A stretch of 64,000 nucleotides of DNA from Adiantum capillus-veneris (taxonomy: Eukaryota; Streptophyta; Polypodiopsida; Polypodiales; Pteridaceae). The notes beneath the pieces are model-generated. The model was not told the DNA's origin. It did no database searches and saw only the letters and a program-made list of their open reading frames with translations. Shown here piece after piece: positions 26,658-38,304 of the stretch. Location of the stretch: positions 104,628,355 through 104,692,354 of the forward strand of contig CM043943.1 in NCBI GenBank assembly GCA_014529385.2, given 5' to 3'. Numbering within the stretch: the first letter of the stretch is position 1; the number at the start of each line of letters is the position of its first letter. A program made the position numbers and the translations under genes.

Positions 26658-26669
26658 TGGTATCACAGC
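26658..26669 (+). other. Primer-binding site of gypsy A
   Basis: TGGTATCACAGC, one mismatch from the initiator-Met primer site, one base after the LTR. Confidence 0.85.
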
Positions 26670-29600
26670 CTCAGATTCGAGGAAATCTGCAATCAAATTT
26701 CAAATCCGAAGAGAAATTTTCCAACTGGCAATATCAAATCTGCAAATTGAAGCTAGATCAATCAATAAATCGACAAGTTGACAAATTAATCTGCTTATCG
26801 ACATCGAGATTTGGCATGCTCAATTTAAATTTTAACTGATGAATAATTCATGTCGATTGTGAAGGCGCAAGAGAGCAAGAGTCAAAGAAAGCAGAAACTC
26901 GGCATCAGGAGGCGTAAAGGAAGAGAAGGAAAAGCGAAAGAAGCAATCAAGCCGATAAGAAGCAAAAGCGACCCAAGAGCTCATCAATATTGAGTTTTCT
27001 TTATCCTGCTCACACCTGTCCTGAGAAGGTCCACTTACACATAGAATTTCAAGTGGCCTCCCCTAACCAAGGAAGCAGGTACATTGAGTCGAATCCTTGC
27101 CGTGAGAAGGCCTGCCGCCTACACACCTCCAAGCCACGGCATCGACCTGCACGAAAAGGCTCGGAATTGTTGTCAAACGGGTCGCCTTGGACCGCTAGGC
27201 AAAAGTCCGGTCGTGCACGCAAGCTGGAACTCCTTATGTGCGTTGCCCTGTCCCTTCTCTCCCTCTTGCACTATCGACATCGTCCAATACACGCTGCCAG
27301 GCTATTTTGGTCTTCAAAAAAATCCTCATGCAATTTACACTTGAGTTAAAAGTGTTAGTTAACTGTCCGGCTGCCCAAGAGTTACAAAAACAAAATATAT
27401 CTATATTTCCTCTTTAGAGGGAATTGACCCTACCCCAACCCTTTGGACGACCGACGACACAACTGGCAGCTGCTAATTACGAACTTTTCGGCCGCCCAAT
27501 ATCAATATTTTTTCTTTTTGTTGGTTCGAAGAGAAATTTGTCTGTTTATCAACCGTAGTCATCAGTGGAGGTTATCTTCAGCTGCATACTCTTTAATTAT
27601 TTGCCATGATAAAAAATTCAAGCCTGCTCAAACTACGCCGTTTGCAATTATGGCCGACTGTACCAATTTAATTTTACAGTGAAGAGTAACATAAATTGCC
27701 GATTGTATTGCCATTATTTTTGGGATACGAGAGATTGGACGCCGCGAACTCGACCGACTCACAGACCAACCGTTTGACCGCTCACCTTTTCGGCAATTTC
27801 CTCACACATTGCCATTTTAGAGTGGATGCCAACGCAATCTTATGCTAAGCATTTTATTTATGTCATTTATTTTACTCTCTCTCACTTATTTTGCATATTG
27901 CATCTCTAAAAATCTCCATTTAGCCATTTTAAATTTCAAAACACACATTTAAAAAAAAAACAAAAAGAGGAGAAAAAAATAAAAGAAAAGCAAGCAATCA
28001 TGACACACCTTCCATAGGCACCCACAATTGCTGAGCCGCTTGCCAATCTGCAACAATCTCTCACGATGAATGCATGCGAAGGCAAGAGCTTGAAGATAAA
28101 TTATAGCATTCTGCACCGACACCCAAGCAAGACAAAATTAGTAGAAAAGCCTTCACTTTCAAGGATTTAGATGGCACTAAAGATGCTAGAACAATTCTAG
28201 CATGGGTTAGTCAAGTAGATGACTATTTTCATGATGAAGACTTTCCCAAATGTGAAATGGTAAAATGTGCATCAACTCATCTCACCAGTAACGTTGCACT
28301 GTGGTGGAATGCCACCAAACAGCACAGGAAAAGACCACGTACCTGGCATGCATTCAAAAAGCTATTTTTACCTCAATTTTTTCCCACACAGTATAAAGCT
28401 AAAGCACGTTACGAGTGGGATTTAAATCGACAGGGTCAAAATGAAGATGTCCAAGGCTATACTGATCGTTTTTGGAACTATTTAATTCAATTTCAAGCTA
28501 TTGAACATGTCAATTGATTGAAGGAAATCAAAGCGTAAATATATCTCTGGCTTATCAATACAAATTGGTGCTAAGGTAGATATGTTTGATTCAAATTCAT
28601 TGTCAAAGGCTATTAATTTGGCCCTTAATGCGGAGAAGAAGAAAGGTGGAAACCCTCTCACACAGAAAAAACTGCTAACACTAATCGTAAAACAAGAGAG
28701 CTTCTTTCTCTCCTAACTTTGATCGGAACAAACATCAAAGCCGTACCTTTTTCAAGAGACACGGATTTGAAAATTCTGCTACAATTTCTCAACCTCATAA
28801 CAACAACAACAACACACAACAATGAGGGAACCAAAATTCTTTCAACCAACGTCCTGCTCGAAACTCTAATGGTAATAAAAAGGTGAAGTGTTTCAAATGT
28901 TTTTAATATGGTCACTATGCAGATAAGTGCCCAAAAAGTCCTGCTAAGAGCAATGGCTAATCCAACGGAATCAATTAAAATCCAAGCCAAAAATCATACA
29001 ACAACAATCACCCCAACGGTGCTACTATTAACCTCATCGAAGATGCTAATCCCAACGACAATGAAGTGGAAGCTAATTACAGTGAGGGATATGATCCTGA
29101 GTATGATCACGATGACAACCCATCTTTAGGTACTTCTATATATCCTCACACTTTGTTTAAAGTGCAAGGCACAGTCAAGGGTGAAAGTGTCACCATTCTT
29201 TTAGACGATGGCAGAAGCCATGATTTTATTTCTACACAATTGGCACAACAACTCTCTCTCTCCAAAATTTCTTCACCTCAGAAGGTCAATACTGTTTTTA
29301 ATAATCAATGTTTTAATTGCAAAACCCAAGTCACTGTTAAATTTTGCATTGGTGAATTTACACAAACACGTATATTTTTGGTAGCATCATTGCATGGTCT
29401 TGATATGAGTTTGGGAATGCCATTTTGTGATGAATTTGACATATTGATTAATTATAAAACACGTACTATGTCTGTCACTCATAATAATAAAAATTTCTCC
29501 ATCCAAGCAACACTAGCACACCAAAAATTTCCACTCCTTTCTCACACTCAAGCCAAAAGAGCCATTCGAAACAAGGGAAAACATATCTAGTGTTGGTAAA

Positions 29601-31207
29601 TCAAATTTTTGCTCAAACCGAAACCTCATATAACTCTTCACATGATGATTTTCTCTCACAATTTCAGAATTGTTTCATGCATGATCTACCACCTTCACGC
29701 CCAGAAGACCACAAAATAGATATTATCTGGGATAGTGAACCTCCTTGTCCTTATCGTGTAAATACAACTGCACACAGGGAGTTACAAACTCAAATCACTG
29801 ACTTGCTTGATCAAGGACTTATAAGACCTACTAGTTCACCATACGGAGTACTTTTTGTTAAGAAGAAAATGGGACTTTTCGTATGTGTATCGACTACAGG
29901 TCTTTAAACAAGATCACCATCAAGAATAGGTTCCCTATTCCTAGAGTGGATGATCTATTAGACAAACTAAAAGGCCTCGAATCAAGGTATCACCAAGTCA
30001 AAATGTTTGATCAAGATGTATACAAAACTGCTTTCAGAACACAAACGAGACACTATGAATTTCTTGTCATTCCATTTGGTTTGACAAATGCACCAGCCAC
30101 ATTCGCATGCATGATGAACATAATTTTCATTGACCATCAAGATTTAGAGATTTTATTCTTTGATGACATTCTTGTATTCAGTAAATCAAAACAAGAACAC
30201 AAAACACATTTAACACGTGTATTTGAACTACTTGCACACAACCACTTGTATTTGAATCCTGAAAAGGAATACACTATTCAAGAAAACTTCCTTTATTTCA
30301 AATAGAAACTGTGTGTAACTAAACCTTTTCGTACATTGATCATTGAAGAGTTTCACAAATCTCCCTATGCTAGACATAGAGGATTGCTGCTAGTTTTCAA
30401 AACTTATGTCGTGATTTCTTTTAGCCTACTGATATTAAACAACATGTTTCAACTTGTTTAATTTGTCAAAAGGTCAAAGCAGAAACAGGTATGAAATTGG
30501 GACTTTTACACCCTATCCTTATTCCTAAAAAACCTTGGGAACATATTTCAATGCATTTTGTCACTGGATTTTCACTCATTGTTCACAAGCATGATATGAT
30601 TTGGAATATCATTGACCATTTTTCCAAAAAAGCATACTTCATTCCTTGTAAGAAAACACTCACATCACATCAAGCTGCACTTCTATTTCTTAAGGCTATC
30701 TTTCCACATCATGGGTTCCCTAAAGTTATAATATCTTATCGAGATTCCAAATTTTGTAGTGCTTTTTGGTCTACTATTTTTTAAAATCTTGGAACCACAC
30801 TTGATTTTAATTTTGCATTCCATCATGAATCTAATGGTCAAACCGAAGTCACTAATCGCATCATCATTGACTTGTTAAAAGCTTACGTTTCTTCTCAATC
30901 CAAGAAATGGGATGATTACTTACATATTCTACAATTTGCGAATAGCAACACCACTCACACTGCCACAAGTAAATCTCCATTTGAAATTGTTTATGGTCGT
31001 TCTCTGTCTACCCTGCTTCCTGTCTTTTCAATATTGTGCCTGCCATTAATTTCACTATTAATTTTCGTGATATTTATGCAAGTGTGCATTCTGTTATTAA
31101 ACACTCACAAGAACTTTACACTAAGCATGCTAACAAGCACCACAAGGCACACCAATTCAAAGAAGGTGATTATGTTATGCTTCACATTGAAAAACGAAGG
31201 ATCAAAG

Positions 31208-31399
31208 TGAAGGAGTACGAGCGGAAGTGCGACGCGAGAGAGAGTGCGAGAAGAAGAGCACGACGATATGGTGAACTTGCTCTGTTGTAATGTGTAGAGC
31301 ATAGTGAGTTCTTATTAGGTTTTTACAAAAGAATATGTGTACATACCTGGCGGCCCGCCCACTTACCTGGGTGACCACATTGGGCTTTATACCCCAACA
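31208..31399 (-). repeat. 3' LTR of copia B
   Basis: In plus view it begins TGAAGGAGTACGAG and ends TACCCCAACA. It matches 41599-41790 at 188 of 192 positions. Confidence 0.96.
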
Positions 31400-32856
31400 A
31401 CCTCCCACTTAAAGTCCAATGTGGTACTTTAAGTGTGAGAGAAGCTACTATACAAGCTAATATACAAGAGATGTAGAGAAGTGATGTACTACCCTACACC
31501 TAACTGCTTGCGAAAATGCGCAAAGCTCTCTGAGGGAAGTCCTTTTGTAAGTAGATCAGTAGGATTTTCTGTGGTGTGAACTTTGACAAGCTGAATTTGC
31601 TTATCCTCGAGCATTTCCCTGATGAAATGATACTTCACATCCACATGCTTTGTCTTAGAGTGATAAACTGAATTGCGAACCAATTGTATAGCACTCTGAC
31701 TATCACAATATAACACAGGCATCTCTTCTTTGATTCCCAAATCTGTTACTAGTCGATTAAGCCAAATTGATTCTTTGCATGCCTCTGATGCTGCAACATA
31801 TTCATCCTCTGTAGTAGACTGAGTAACACAATCTTGTAATCTAGAACGCCATGATACTGCTCCACCAGCCAATGTAAAGACATACCTTGACGTAGACCTT
31901 CGGTTGTCTAAGTCACTTGCATAATCTGAGTCTGTAAAACCCTTTACACTTAGCTCCTGACTCCCATAGCATATACGCATACTCTTTGTAGCTTTCAGGT
32001 ATCTCAATATTCCTTTCACTGCCTCCCAATGTTCTTGCCTGGTTTTGACATGTATCGACTTACTACTCCCATTGCAAATGCAATGTCTGGGCGAGTAGCA
32101 ATCATTGCATACATCAAACTACCCCCTGCAGACGCATATGGAATCTTATCCATTTCAGCCTGTTCTTCCTCAAACATAGGACAATCTTGTTTGCTAAGTT
32201 TCACATATGGTGGCAATGGAACACTCAATGCCTTTCCCTTCTCCATATTAAAACGTTGCAAAACCTTGTCAATATACTCTTTTTGAGATAACCAAATCAA
32301 TTTCTTTGATATGTCTCTCCCAATGCGCATACCAAGTATATGACTTGCCTCACCCATGTCTTTCATGTCAAACGATTTTGCCATCTTTGACTTCAAAGCT
32401 GAAATTTCTTCCAAGTGCTTGCTAGCAATCAACATGTCATCCACATACAAAATGAGGATCAGCCAACTGCCATCCTTAGCCTTCTTTGTATATAGACAGT
32501 GATCGAACTCACTACGTTTGTAGCCTTGAGAAAGCATAAACTTGTGGAACTTATGGTACCATGCCCTCGATGATTGTTTTAAACCATAAAGACTCTTTAA
32601 CAACTGGCATACCAAATCTTCCTTGTAACATGAAGGCTCATTGCAATCAGTCAACATGACATAGTTCATGGATGGAACAAACCGATCAGGAGGTCGCATG
32701 ATACGTCCATATTTACGCAAAATAGGTGGCTCAGGCTCAGCCACAACCTGTGGTTCCACTCTATCCTGTCCTTGCTCCTCTTGAGCCCTGACATTTTGTC
32801 TTGCACGTGCAGGTCCATCTTCTTGGAAGAAAACTCTTCTAATCTCCTCAACCCTC

Positions 32857-32940
32857 TGTTAGGAAATAAGACGTAGCTAAATAGATAATTGAGTAGATTA
32901 CTTAATGGAGAGAGACAGATTTATATACACGAGATTATAG

Positions 32941-32985
<45 letters not shown>

Positions 32986-33551
32986 CACGATATACGTGGT
33001 TCACCCAATGTGGGCTACGTCCACGAGAAAGCAGCCACTCAATGGCTTTAGTACTTCAAAACAAGAAGTAGTTTACAAAGGGATTATACCCTTAATGGAG
33101 CTCCCGCCTTGCTTCACTCTCACCACCTCACACTCACCTTGTTGCATCAACTTCACACTATGAAATGTGTGTAGAAATGGCCTCCTTTTATAGGCCAAAA
33201 GGGCTGCCCTCTCTTATGAGATACAGCCATGTGTAGCCGCCCTTGTGCGAATAAGTCCGCTTTTGAATTCGGCCACCGGCCATTGACTACCGGCCACCGG
33301 CCAACCGACCGGTTGTTTTCCGACCACTTTCTGGCCGCCGTCCGGCCATAATATTCCGACGAAAAAAAAAGTCTCGGGGGCCTCCGCCCCGAGGCCTTTA
33401 AAGTTGCCCCTGGTTCTTGTCCGTGAAAATTTTGGTTTCCGGTGAGTGATTTTCCTTCACGCACGATGGCTTCTCCTCATAATGGGGGCCTTACAAATGT
33501 GCGCTTTTACCACAGAAAATTACAAGGGTAAATCAGGCTCCATACTTAACA
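32857..33551 (-). repeat. 3' LTR of copia C
   Basis: In plus view it begins TGTTAGGAAATAAGACG and ends CCATACTTAACA. It contains a (GA)19 run at about 32944-32981. Confidence 0.95.
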
Positions 33552-33611
33552 ATCTCCCACTTGGAGACTGATCTCCAAACCAAACCTGTGACTGCTTTCC
33601 ATTCTGGCTTC

Positions 33612-36600
33612 TTATCCTTGAATGCCGATTGAAGATGAGAAAAAGATCAACTTCTCCTTGTTGACCACCTTTGTAAATATGTCTGCAGGATTTTCACTTG
33701 TATGCACCTTTCCTAGCTTTAGTTTTCCCTCTTCCAAAAGAGTGCGTATGAAGTGATATCTCACCTCAATGTGCTTTGTCCTGGAATGAAAGGCTGAGTT
33801 CTTCGCAAGATGGATAGCGCTTTGGCTATCACTGTACAAGACACAATTGTCTTGTTTGAATCCAAGCTCTTCTAAGAATCTGTGAAGCCACAGAATTTCT
33901 TTGCTTGCCTCCGTCATTGCTACATACTCTGCTTCCGTGGTAGAAAGTGAAACCACTTTCTGCAGCTTTGAAGCCCAGCTTACTGCTGTGCCTCCAACCG
34001 TGAACACATAGCCAGTAGTGCTCCTTCGAGTATCTTTGTCACCTGCCATATCTGCATCAGCATACCCTTCTAGAAAAATATCAGTTCCTCCAAAATACAA
34101 AGCATTTGTTGTTGTCCCTTTTAGATACCTAAGTATCCACTTCACAGCTTGCCAATGCTCTTTACCTGGGTTGTCCATGAACCTACTCACAACTCCCACT
34201 GTATGTGCAATGTCTGGCCTTGTCCAGACCATAGCATACATTAGAGAACCTACCGCTGCAGCATATGGAACTTTAGACATATAGGCTATCTCCTCTTGTG
34301 TCTTTGGACACATATCCTTCGTTAGTTTAAAATGACCAGCCAAAGGTGTAGAAACTGGTTTTGCATTTTGCATTGCAAACCTTTCTAGTATCTTCTTGAT
34401 GTAATCTTCTTGAGATAGCTTTATTGTCTTCTTCGTCCTGTCCCTTGATATTTTCATACCAAGTATCCTCTTTGCAGCACCTAAATCTTTCATTGAAAAA
34501 GATTTGGACAGCTCCTCTTTTAGGTCTTTGATGTCCTGCATGTTAGCACTTGCAATCAACATGTCATCAACATACAACATTAGGATGATGAATTTCCCAT
34601 CTCCCAAATTCTCTGTGTAGACGCAGTGATCCAAGTTGCATCTTGTGAATCCATGATCCATTATCCATCGATCAAACTTCAAGTACCATTGTCTTGATGC
34701 TTGCTTTAAACCATACAAGCTCTTCTTTAATCTGCAAACCATTTTCTCCTTACCTTTTACTTCATACCCCTTTGGTTGAAGCATGTAGATTTCCTCCTCT
34801 AAGTCACCGTGAGGGAATGCCGTATTTACATCCATTTTCTCGAGATTTAGATCATGAGCAGCCACAAGGCTTAAGACAAGCCTAATTGAGTTCATTTTTA
34901 CAACAAGAGAAAATATTTCATTGAAGTCAATACCTTTCTTTTGAGAAAAACCTTTTACCACAAGCCTAGACTTGTACCTTTTCTTCCCACCTTCTTCTTC
35001 CTTTAGCTTGTACACCCATTTGTTTTGAAGTGCCCGCTTACCTTTAGGCAACTCAACCAACTCCCATGTTTGGTTGCGATGTAGTGAGTCCATCTCCACT
35101 TGCATGCTCTTCGTCCATTCTTCTTTGGATTCATGTTGCATAGCTTCTTCATATGATTCCGGCTCTCCAGAATCTGAGATCAAGAGATGGTTGAAGGAAA
35201 GAACAAACCTTTCTGGAGGTCTACTTGCTCTTGTAGATCTTTGGGGAATAGGTTGAGGCTCCTCATTTGGTTGACGTTGTTGCACATTGTCACCGTTTGC
35301 AGTCCTTGAGTCTTCACCGTCCTCAAGCTCCATGTACTCATCACCTGTTTCTTTTGTTTGTTTTCTTTCCAAGTAATCTTTGTACATATTTTGTTCGTTA
35401 AAAATTACATCCCTACTCCTTAAGATTTTACCATCTTCAGGATTCCATAGGCGATACCCAAAGTCTCCTTCTCCATAGCCAATGAAGAAACACTTTTTGG
35501 ACTTTGCATCTAACTTTGATCTTAGGCTTCTATCTATGTGCATGAAAGCCTCACACCCAAACACTTTGAGAAATGCATAATTCACCGGTTTACCTGTCCA
35601 TGCCTCTTCTAGAACTCCCCCATCCAATGCCGTTGAGGGTGACCGATTGATTAAGTACACAGACGTACTTACAGCTTCCGCCCAAAGCTCAAGCGGTAGG
35701 CTTGCATGTAGCCGCATGCTTCGTGCTCGTTCCATGATTGTCCTGTTCATCCTTTCCGAAATCCCATTTTGTTGAGGTGTCCTTGGGGTTGTCCTTTGCC
35801 TCCGAATGCCATTGCTAGCACAAAAGCTTTCAAAAGCTTGGCTGCAATATTCGCCTCCATTGTCGGATCTGAGGCATTTAACCTTGGTACCTGTTTCATT
35901 CTCCACAAAGGCTTTCCACCTTTGAAATATGGAAAATACATCGGATTTATTCTTCATGACATAAACCCATGTTTTTCTAGTCGCATCGTCTATGAATGTT
36001 ACATAGTACAATGAGCCACCAAGTGATGGTGTACTTGCAAGACCCCAAACATCAGAATGAACCAACTCAAGTTTTTTTTTTTTTTCATTTCCTGATTTTT
36101 GAAATTTTACCCTCTTTTGTTTACCATAAACACAATCTTCACAGAACTCTAAGTCCACTTCTTTCAAACCTGGTAGAAGCTTCTTTGTTTGAAGGATTTG
36201 CATTCCTTTGGCACTCATATGCCCAAGTCGGTAGTGCCACACCGCACTGTCAACTTCTGTAGTTGCTGCACAAGCTGAAGGTTGCGTGCTAACAGTACAC
36301 AAGTAAAGTGTACTGACTTTTTCACCCTTGGCAACCACCAAAGATCCCTTTGAGATCTTCCACCGTTTGTTTCCGAATGCAATGTTGTGACGTTCATCGT
36401 CCAATTGTCCTGTAGAGATCAAATTTTTGTGAAGAGAAGGAACATGCCTAACATCTTTAAGCTTCCATTCATTTCCGTTAGCAGTTTTGACAGAAACTGT
36501 ACCTTTGCCGACAATCTCACAAGCTTCATCATCTCCCAAGTATACATACCCAAAATTACCTTTGGTGTAGTCTTGGAAATGTTGCTTGTGTGGTGTCGCA

Positions 36601-37499
36601 TGGAATGAAGCCCCGGAATCTACTATCCAGGAATTAGACACATTGTCTAATGAGAGAATTAGAGCATCTTGCTCTACTTTACCTGCCACATTGGCCTCCG
36701 ATGTTGGCTTGTTGTCTTGAGACTCTGTCTCCTTCTTCTTCTTGGACCAGCAATCCTTCTTGACGTGGCCCTTCTTGCCGCAGTTCCAACATTCAAGAAC
36801 TGACTTTGTGTGTGACTTTCTCCGCCTTGAGCGATCACGACCCTTTTGGTTTTTGAACCTCTCCTTAAGCCTTCCTCTTGTTTCCACTGATAGTGCAGCA
36901 CTTGATGATTCTCCTGTGCTTCTCCTTCGCATTTCCTCGCTTAGGAGAACACCCACAACATCATCAAACTTAAGAGTATTTGTGCCAGAGATAGAATTAC
37001 TTACAGCCATCACAAGGCTGTCCCAATTATCCAATAGAGATGATAGTATAAGGAGAGCTCGCACTTCGTCATCGAAATTGATTTTCACCGATCGAAGTTG
37101 ACTTATGTTTGTGTTAAAGTCATTTAGGTGTTCTGCAACTGAACCATTCTCTGCCATCTTTAGATTGAACAAGCGCTTCATAAGAAATACCTTATTGGAT
37201 GCCGATGGTTTCTCGTAGAAGTCGTCAAGTGACTTCATCAAGTCCTCCGTGGTCTTCATCTCCGAAACATTGAAGGCCACCGTTGACGCCAAGCTTAACC
37301 AAATTGTTCCCAGTGCCTTTCGATCAAGGAAAATCCATGCTTCATCTACCATTGTTGCGGGCTTCTTCGCAAGACCGCCTAGTGGCAAATAGAGGTCCTT
37401 CTGGTAGAGATAGTCTTCAATCTGCATCTTCCAATGTTGGTAGTTTTTGCCGTTGAACTTCTCAATCTTGAGCTTCCCTTCCTCCACCATAACTCCCAC
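33612..37499 (-). CDS. gag-pol polyprotein of copia C (1295 residues)
   Basis: A single frame encodes all copia parts in order. Gag (UBN2 type) covers about residues 1-230, with the CCHC knuckle CWNCGKKGHVKKDC near 237-250. The aspartic protease lies near 290 (WIVDSGASFHATP), followed by the GAG-pre-integrase domain near 420-470 (WHYRLGHMSAKGM). The integrase core spans about 480-640 (DVWGLASTP, TPQQNGISERMNRT). Reverse transcriptase spans about 830-1080 (LMLYVDDMLIAS) and RNase H about 1150-1290 (ADADMAGDKDTRRSTTGYVF, STTEAEYVA). The polyprotein would be cut by its own protease; copia elements are known to work this way. The length is normal for a plant copia element. The ATG used lies 50 bases after the primer site. 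Confidence 0.96.
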   Translation of the reverse strand: MGVMVEEGKLKIEKFNGKNYQHWKMQIEDYLYQKDLYLPLGGLAKKPATMVDEAWIFLDRKALGTIWLSLASTVAFNVSEMKTTEDLMKSLDDFYEKPSASNKVFLMKRLFNLKMAENGSVAEHLNDFNTNISQLRSVKINFDDEVRALLILSSLLDNWDSLVMAVSNSISGTNTLKFDDVVGVLLSEEMRRRSTGESSSAALSVETRGRLKERFKNQKGRDRSRRRKSHTKSVLECWNCGKKGHVKKDCWSKKKKETESQDNKPTSEANVAGKVEQDALILSLDNVSNSWIVDSGASFHATPHKQHFQDYTKGNFGYVYLGDDEACEIVGKGTVSVKTANGNEWKLKDVRHVPSLHKNLISTGQLDDERHNIAFGNKRWKISKGSLVVAKGEKVSTLYLCTVSTQPSACAATTEVDSAVWHYRLGHMSAKGMQILQTKKLLPGLKEVDLEFCEDCVYGKQKRVKFQKSGNEKKKKLELVHSDVWGLASTPSLGGSLYYVTFIDDATRKTWVYVMKNKSDVFSIFQRWKAFVENETGTKVKCLRSDNGGEYCSQAFESFCASNGIRRQRTTPRTPQQNGISERMNRTIMERARSMRLHASLPLELWAEAVSTSVYLINRSPSTALDGGVLEEAWTGKPVNYAFLKVFGCEAFMHIDRSLRSKLDAKSKKCFFIGYGEGDFGYRLWNPEDGKILRSRDVIFNEQNMYKDYLERKQTKETGDEYMELEDGEDSRTANGDNVQQRQPNEEPQPIPQRSTRASRPPERFVLSFNHLLISDSGEPESYEEAMQHESKEEWTKSMQVEMDSLHRNQTWELVELPKGKRALQNKWVYKLKEEEGGKKRYKSRLVVKGFSQKKGIDFNEIFSLVVKMNSIRLVLSLVAAHDLNLEKMDVNTAFPHGDLEEEIYMLQPKGYEVKGKEKMVCRLKKSLYGLKQASRQWYLKFDRWIMDHGFTRCNLDHCVYTENLGDGKFIILMLYVDDMLIASANMQDIKDLKEELSKSFSMKDLGAAKRILGMKISRDRTKKTIKLSQEDYIKKILERFAMQNAKPVSTPLAGHFKLTKDMCPKTQEEIAYMSKVPYAAAVGSLMYAMVWTRPDIAHTVGVVSRFMDNPGKEHWQAVKWILRYLKGTTTNALYFGGTDIFLEGYADADMAGDKDTRRSTTGYVFTVGGTAVSWASKLQKVVSLSTTEAEYVAMTEASKEILWLHRFLEELGFKQDNCVLYSDSQSAIHLAKNSAFHSRTKHIEVRYHFIRTLLEEGKLKLGKVHTSENPADIFTKVVNKEKLIFFSSSIGIQG

Positions 37500-37549
37500 T
37501 CAATTCAAGGAATCCTTTCCTTGAGATAATTTAGCTACGAGCAAACCTT

Positions 37550-37561
37550 GCTCTGATACCA
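37550..37561 (-). other. Primer-binding site of copia C
   Basis: The reverse complement reads TGGTATCAGAGC, the exact plant copia initiator-Met site, two bases inside the 5' LTR. Confidence 0.95.
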
Positions 37562-37563
37562 GT

Positions 37564-37647
37564 TGTTAGGAAATAAGACGTAGCTAAATAGATAATTGAG
37601 TAGATTACTTAATGGAGAGAGACAGATTTATATACACGAGATTATAG

Positions 37648-37702
<55 letters not shown>

Positions 37703-38304
37703 CACGATATACGTGGTTCACCCAATGTGGGCTACGTCCACGGGAAAGCAGCCACTCAATGGCTTTAGTACTTCAAAACAAGAAGTAGTTTACAAAGGGA
37801 TTATACCCTTAATGGAGCTCCCGCCTTGCTTCACTCTCACCACCTCACACTCACCTTGTTGCATCAACTTCACACTATGAAATGTGTGTAGAAATGGCCT
37901 CCTTTTATAGGCCAAAAGGGCTGCCCTCTCTTATGAGAGACAGCCATGTGTAGCCGCCCTTGTGCAAATAAGTCCGCTTTTGAATTCGGCCACCGGCCAC
38001 CGGCCATTGACTTCAGACCACCGGCCATCGGCCATTGACTACCGGCCACCGGCCAACCGACCGGTTGTTTTCCGACCACTTTCCGGCCGCCGTCCGGCCA
38101 TAATATTCCGGCGAAAAAAAAAGTCTCGGGGGCCTCCGCACTCGAGGCCTTTAAAGTTGCCCCTGATTCTTGTCCGTGAAAATTTTGGTTTCCGGTGAGT
38201 GATTTTCCTTCACGCACGATGGCTTCTCCTCATAATGGGGGCCTTACAAATGTGCGCTTTTACCACAGAAAATTACAAGGGTAAATCAGGCTCCATACTT
38301 AACA
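37564..38304 (-). repeat. 5' LTR of copia C
   Basis: Pairs with 32857-33551. It is longer through a (GA)24 run (about 37651-37698) and an extra pair of ccggccac/catcggcc-type units near 37990-38035. Confidence 0.95.

Larger units (their letters stand above)
32857..38304 (-). mobile_element. Ty1/copia element C, looks whole, inserted in copia B
   Basis: LTRs at 32857-33551 (695 bp) and 37564-38304 (741 bp) differ by about seven substitutions plus length changes in a (GA)n run and in a ccggccac-type repeat. Perfect duplications ccctc lie at 32852-32856 and 38305-38309. The Met primer site (TGGTATCAGAGC, minus) is at 37550-37561 and a purine tract abuts the 3' LTR at 33552. One uninterrupted 1295-codon gag-pol frame fills the interior. 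The LTR divergence of about 1% makes it the youngest layer of the nest. Whether it is still mobile cannot be told from sequence. Confidence 0.96.

Noticed and set aside
26228-26696. Frames across the (GT)n run with Val/Cys or His/Thr repeats
   Set aside because: Translation of a microsatellite inside an LTR.
26990-27349. 119-codon plus frame in the gypsy A leader
   Set aside because: It lies between primer site and gag of a decayed element and matches nothing; probably chance.
34018-37101. Plus-strand frames opposite the copia C polyprotein
   Set aside because: Antisense mirrors of a long, clearly conserved minus-strand frame.
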